Source: Erysipelothrix sp. UBA3377
GTDB lineage: Bacteria; Bacillota_I; Bacilli_A; Erysipelotrichales; Erysipelotrichaceae
Assembly (NCBI GenBank): GCA_002359085.1
Contig: DEQB01000092.1
Span: 1 to 6,345 of the forward strand
DNA length: 6,345 nucleotides
Direction of reading: 5' to 3'
Under the pieces are notes generated by a model, which was given only the letters and a program-made list of their open reading frames with translations, did not search any database and was not told the DNA's origin. A program made the translations under genes and the position numbers. Positions 5,246 through 6,345 of this stretch are shown here, one piece after another (positions within the stretch are counted from its first letter, which is position 1; each line of letters opens with the position of its first letter).

Positions 5246-6345
5246 TCTCAATCTCCTCCATCACTGCTTTAATTGTTTCATATTGATAACCACGGCCACG
5301 CATATATTGAATCGCTTTATCTTTTGCTTCTAAATCATCAAGCTTTCTCAAATAACGATTGTATGCTTTTACCAAATCTTTTTTCAAGCTCTCTTTTTCA
5401 TCATGATCGCTGAACGTATCAACAAGAATATTTTCAACATACTTGATCACACTACTCTCAAAACCCTGGGTGCTAAGGTGTGCTCTCAATTTTTGTTTGC
5501 GCTGGAGTTTGGATCCTTTTTCGTTTTTATTGACGTAACTCTCTCCACGTTTTAAAGCACGACTAAGATAATCCTGGTCATCCAACTCACTGAGATACGG
5601 GTCAATTTCTAATGCGTCATACCCACGCTTCTTGAGATCTTCAATAATCCAACCATTCCCACGCAGTTGGTCATGATGATAATCTATTTTGTCTCTAATA
5701 TATCTTGCATCATTGATAAAACGACGTTCCTCTAATGTTTGTATCAAGCGATCCATTTCATCATGCGTTAAATCTACCTTACCATTGATGTATTCTCGCA
5801 TCTCATAGCTCGTATAATCACGCATCGCCAACCTTCTAAAGGAAATTTGGAGTGCTTCATTAAAGTTTTGTTCGTCATTTAAGTTTTCAAGTTCATTTCG
5901 TGACAATTCCATACCAATCCTCAATTCTTTTGATTCTATAAGTTCAGCATCAAACACATGAATATCTTCATAATTGCCTACTTTAGTGACAAAAGCCACC
6001 TTATCATCCTTTAAATCAATCATTTCCTCAACTATCAGTTTGCCATGATATTGATCTATGGCTTTTTGGTACGTATCCAAGACACTTGAACCAAAAGTTC
6101 TTAAGTCATAAGGATGAATGACTGTTTTAGCATGATCTTTCAAGACATCTTTGTCTTCCAAATTTAAATAATAGTTCACTTTTTCCACGAAAGATGCTGC
6201 ATCTTCGAAATAATATCCCGTTTTATCTTCAATGATGATTTCCTTTAAAGGTTCATCATATCGCGCAAACACACACAAACCATTAGCCAAAGCTTCAATA
6301 AATGTTAAGCCTTGGGTTTCAGTGAGTGATGCAGATACAAATGCA
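5232..6345 (-). CDS. recX: Glycosyltransferase (GT4) C-terminus fused in frame to RecX (5' end outside window)
   Basis: One open frame runs from the right edge to a TAA at 5232. The first roughly 100 visible residues are the end of a GT-B family 4 glycosyltransferase: SLTETQGLTFIEALANG contains the EX7E donor-site motif (codons from 6320 and 6296), followed by EIIIEDKTGYYFED. This motif resembles the diacylglycerol glucosyltransferase/LafA-type group, but the acceptor is not visible. From about nt 6041 to the end (about 269 residues) is RecX, the RecA modulator: an N-terminal beta part, then helical repeats such as ALQISFRRLAMRDYTSYEMREY, LEERRFINDARYIRD, KLRAHLSTQGFESSVIKYV and a last one, QYMRGRGYQYETIKAVMEEI. 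The RecX part has near-normal length (B. subtilis RecX 264). The TTG at 6290 is not a start because the motif crosses it. A GAGG-preceded ATG at 5912 could start a shorter RecX. The end overlaps yhaM. Confidence 0.85.
   Translation of the reverse strand, partial: AFVSASLTETQGLTFIEALANGLCVFARYDEPLKEIIIEDKTGYYFEDAASFVEKVNYYLNLEDKDVLKDHAKTVIHPYDLRTFGSSVLDTYQKAIDQYHGKLIVEEMIDLKDDKVAFVTKVGNYEDIHVFDAELIESKELRIGMELSRNELENLNDEQNFNEALQISFRRLAMRDYTSYEMREYINGKVDLTHDEMDRLIQTLEERRFINDARYIRDKIDYHHDQLRGNGWIIEDLKKRGYDALEIDPYLSELDDQDYLSRALKRGESYVNKNEKGSKLQRKQKLRAHLSTQGFESSVIKYVENILVDTFSDHDEKESLKKDLVKAYNRYLRKLDDLEAKDKAIQYMRGRGYQYETIKAVMEEIENDTD
5253..5259 (-). promoter_or_regulatory. Ribosome binding site of yhaM, inside the recX 3' end
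   Basis: GGAGGAG on the minus strand is 7 nt before the ATG at 5245 and 1 nt before the alternative TTG at 5251. It fixes the ATG as the start and sets a 14-nt overlap with the recX frame. Confidence 0.85.

Noticed and set aside
5246..5251. TTG at 5251 as the yhaM start
   Set aside because: It is 1 nt from the GGAGGAG site, too close for initiation; the ATG at 5245 has a 7-nt spacing and gives the usual family start.
6288..6290. TTG at 6290 as the start of the glycosyltransferase-RecX gene
   Set aside because: The frame stays open to the window edge and the GT4 motif TETQGLTFIEALANG runs straight across this codon, so the gene begins outside the window.

Overview
The window is compact, low-GC bacterial DNA of Bacillota type. 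TGA is a stop codon (it ends rimM), Shine-Dalgarno sites are strong, and sigma-A style promoters and U-run terminators are easy to see. The gene content (bS16-KhpA-RimM-TrmD, YhaM, an M20C dipeptidase, a CatE-like dioxygenase) would fit Erysipelotrichia or a near relative; that placement is inferred from general protein character, not from a search. Every gene reads on the minus strand, so the biological order runs from high to low coordinates.

Layout in transcription order. 6345-5232: the end of a GT4 glycosyltransferase continuing in frame into a full-length RecX. 5245-4310: YhaM exoribonuclease, overlapping recX by 14 nt. A good promoter in the 66-nt gap (4303-4276) then starts the ribosome and tRNA maturation cluster rpsP (4243-3971), khpA (3967-3719), rimM (3679-3179) and trmD (3182-2460). 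A hairpin with a U-run sits between khpA and rimM and probably attenuates the two modification/assembly genes relative to rpsP-khpA. A second hairpin terminator begins in the last codons of trmD.

2443-2080 has no convincing protein gene but is rich in signals: a long-stem structured element (2416-2352), an extended -10 promoter (2278-2250), a region that would encode an RNA of about 100 nt, a 13-bp terminator (2182-2141), and then the pepD promoter (2133-2105). The most economical reading is an undescribed small RNA gene between trmD and pepD. This is where rplS would lie in the common rpsP-rimM-trmD-rplS order, and rplS is absent from the window.

2079-1: pepD (Xaa-His dipeptidase, complete) followed within a few bases by a two-domain VOC (CatE/YfiE-like) dioxygenase gene that runs off the left edge. 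The two probably form one transcript from the pepD promoter.

The rpsP cluster is one functional group: 30S protein S16, a KH RNA-binding protein, a 30S maturation factor and the tRNA m1G37 methyltransferase. YhaM upstream adds RNA turnover. The lipid or polysaccharide glycosyltransferase joined to RecX is the strangest protein architecture here; the small-RNA interval is the strangest non-coding stretch.
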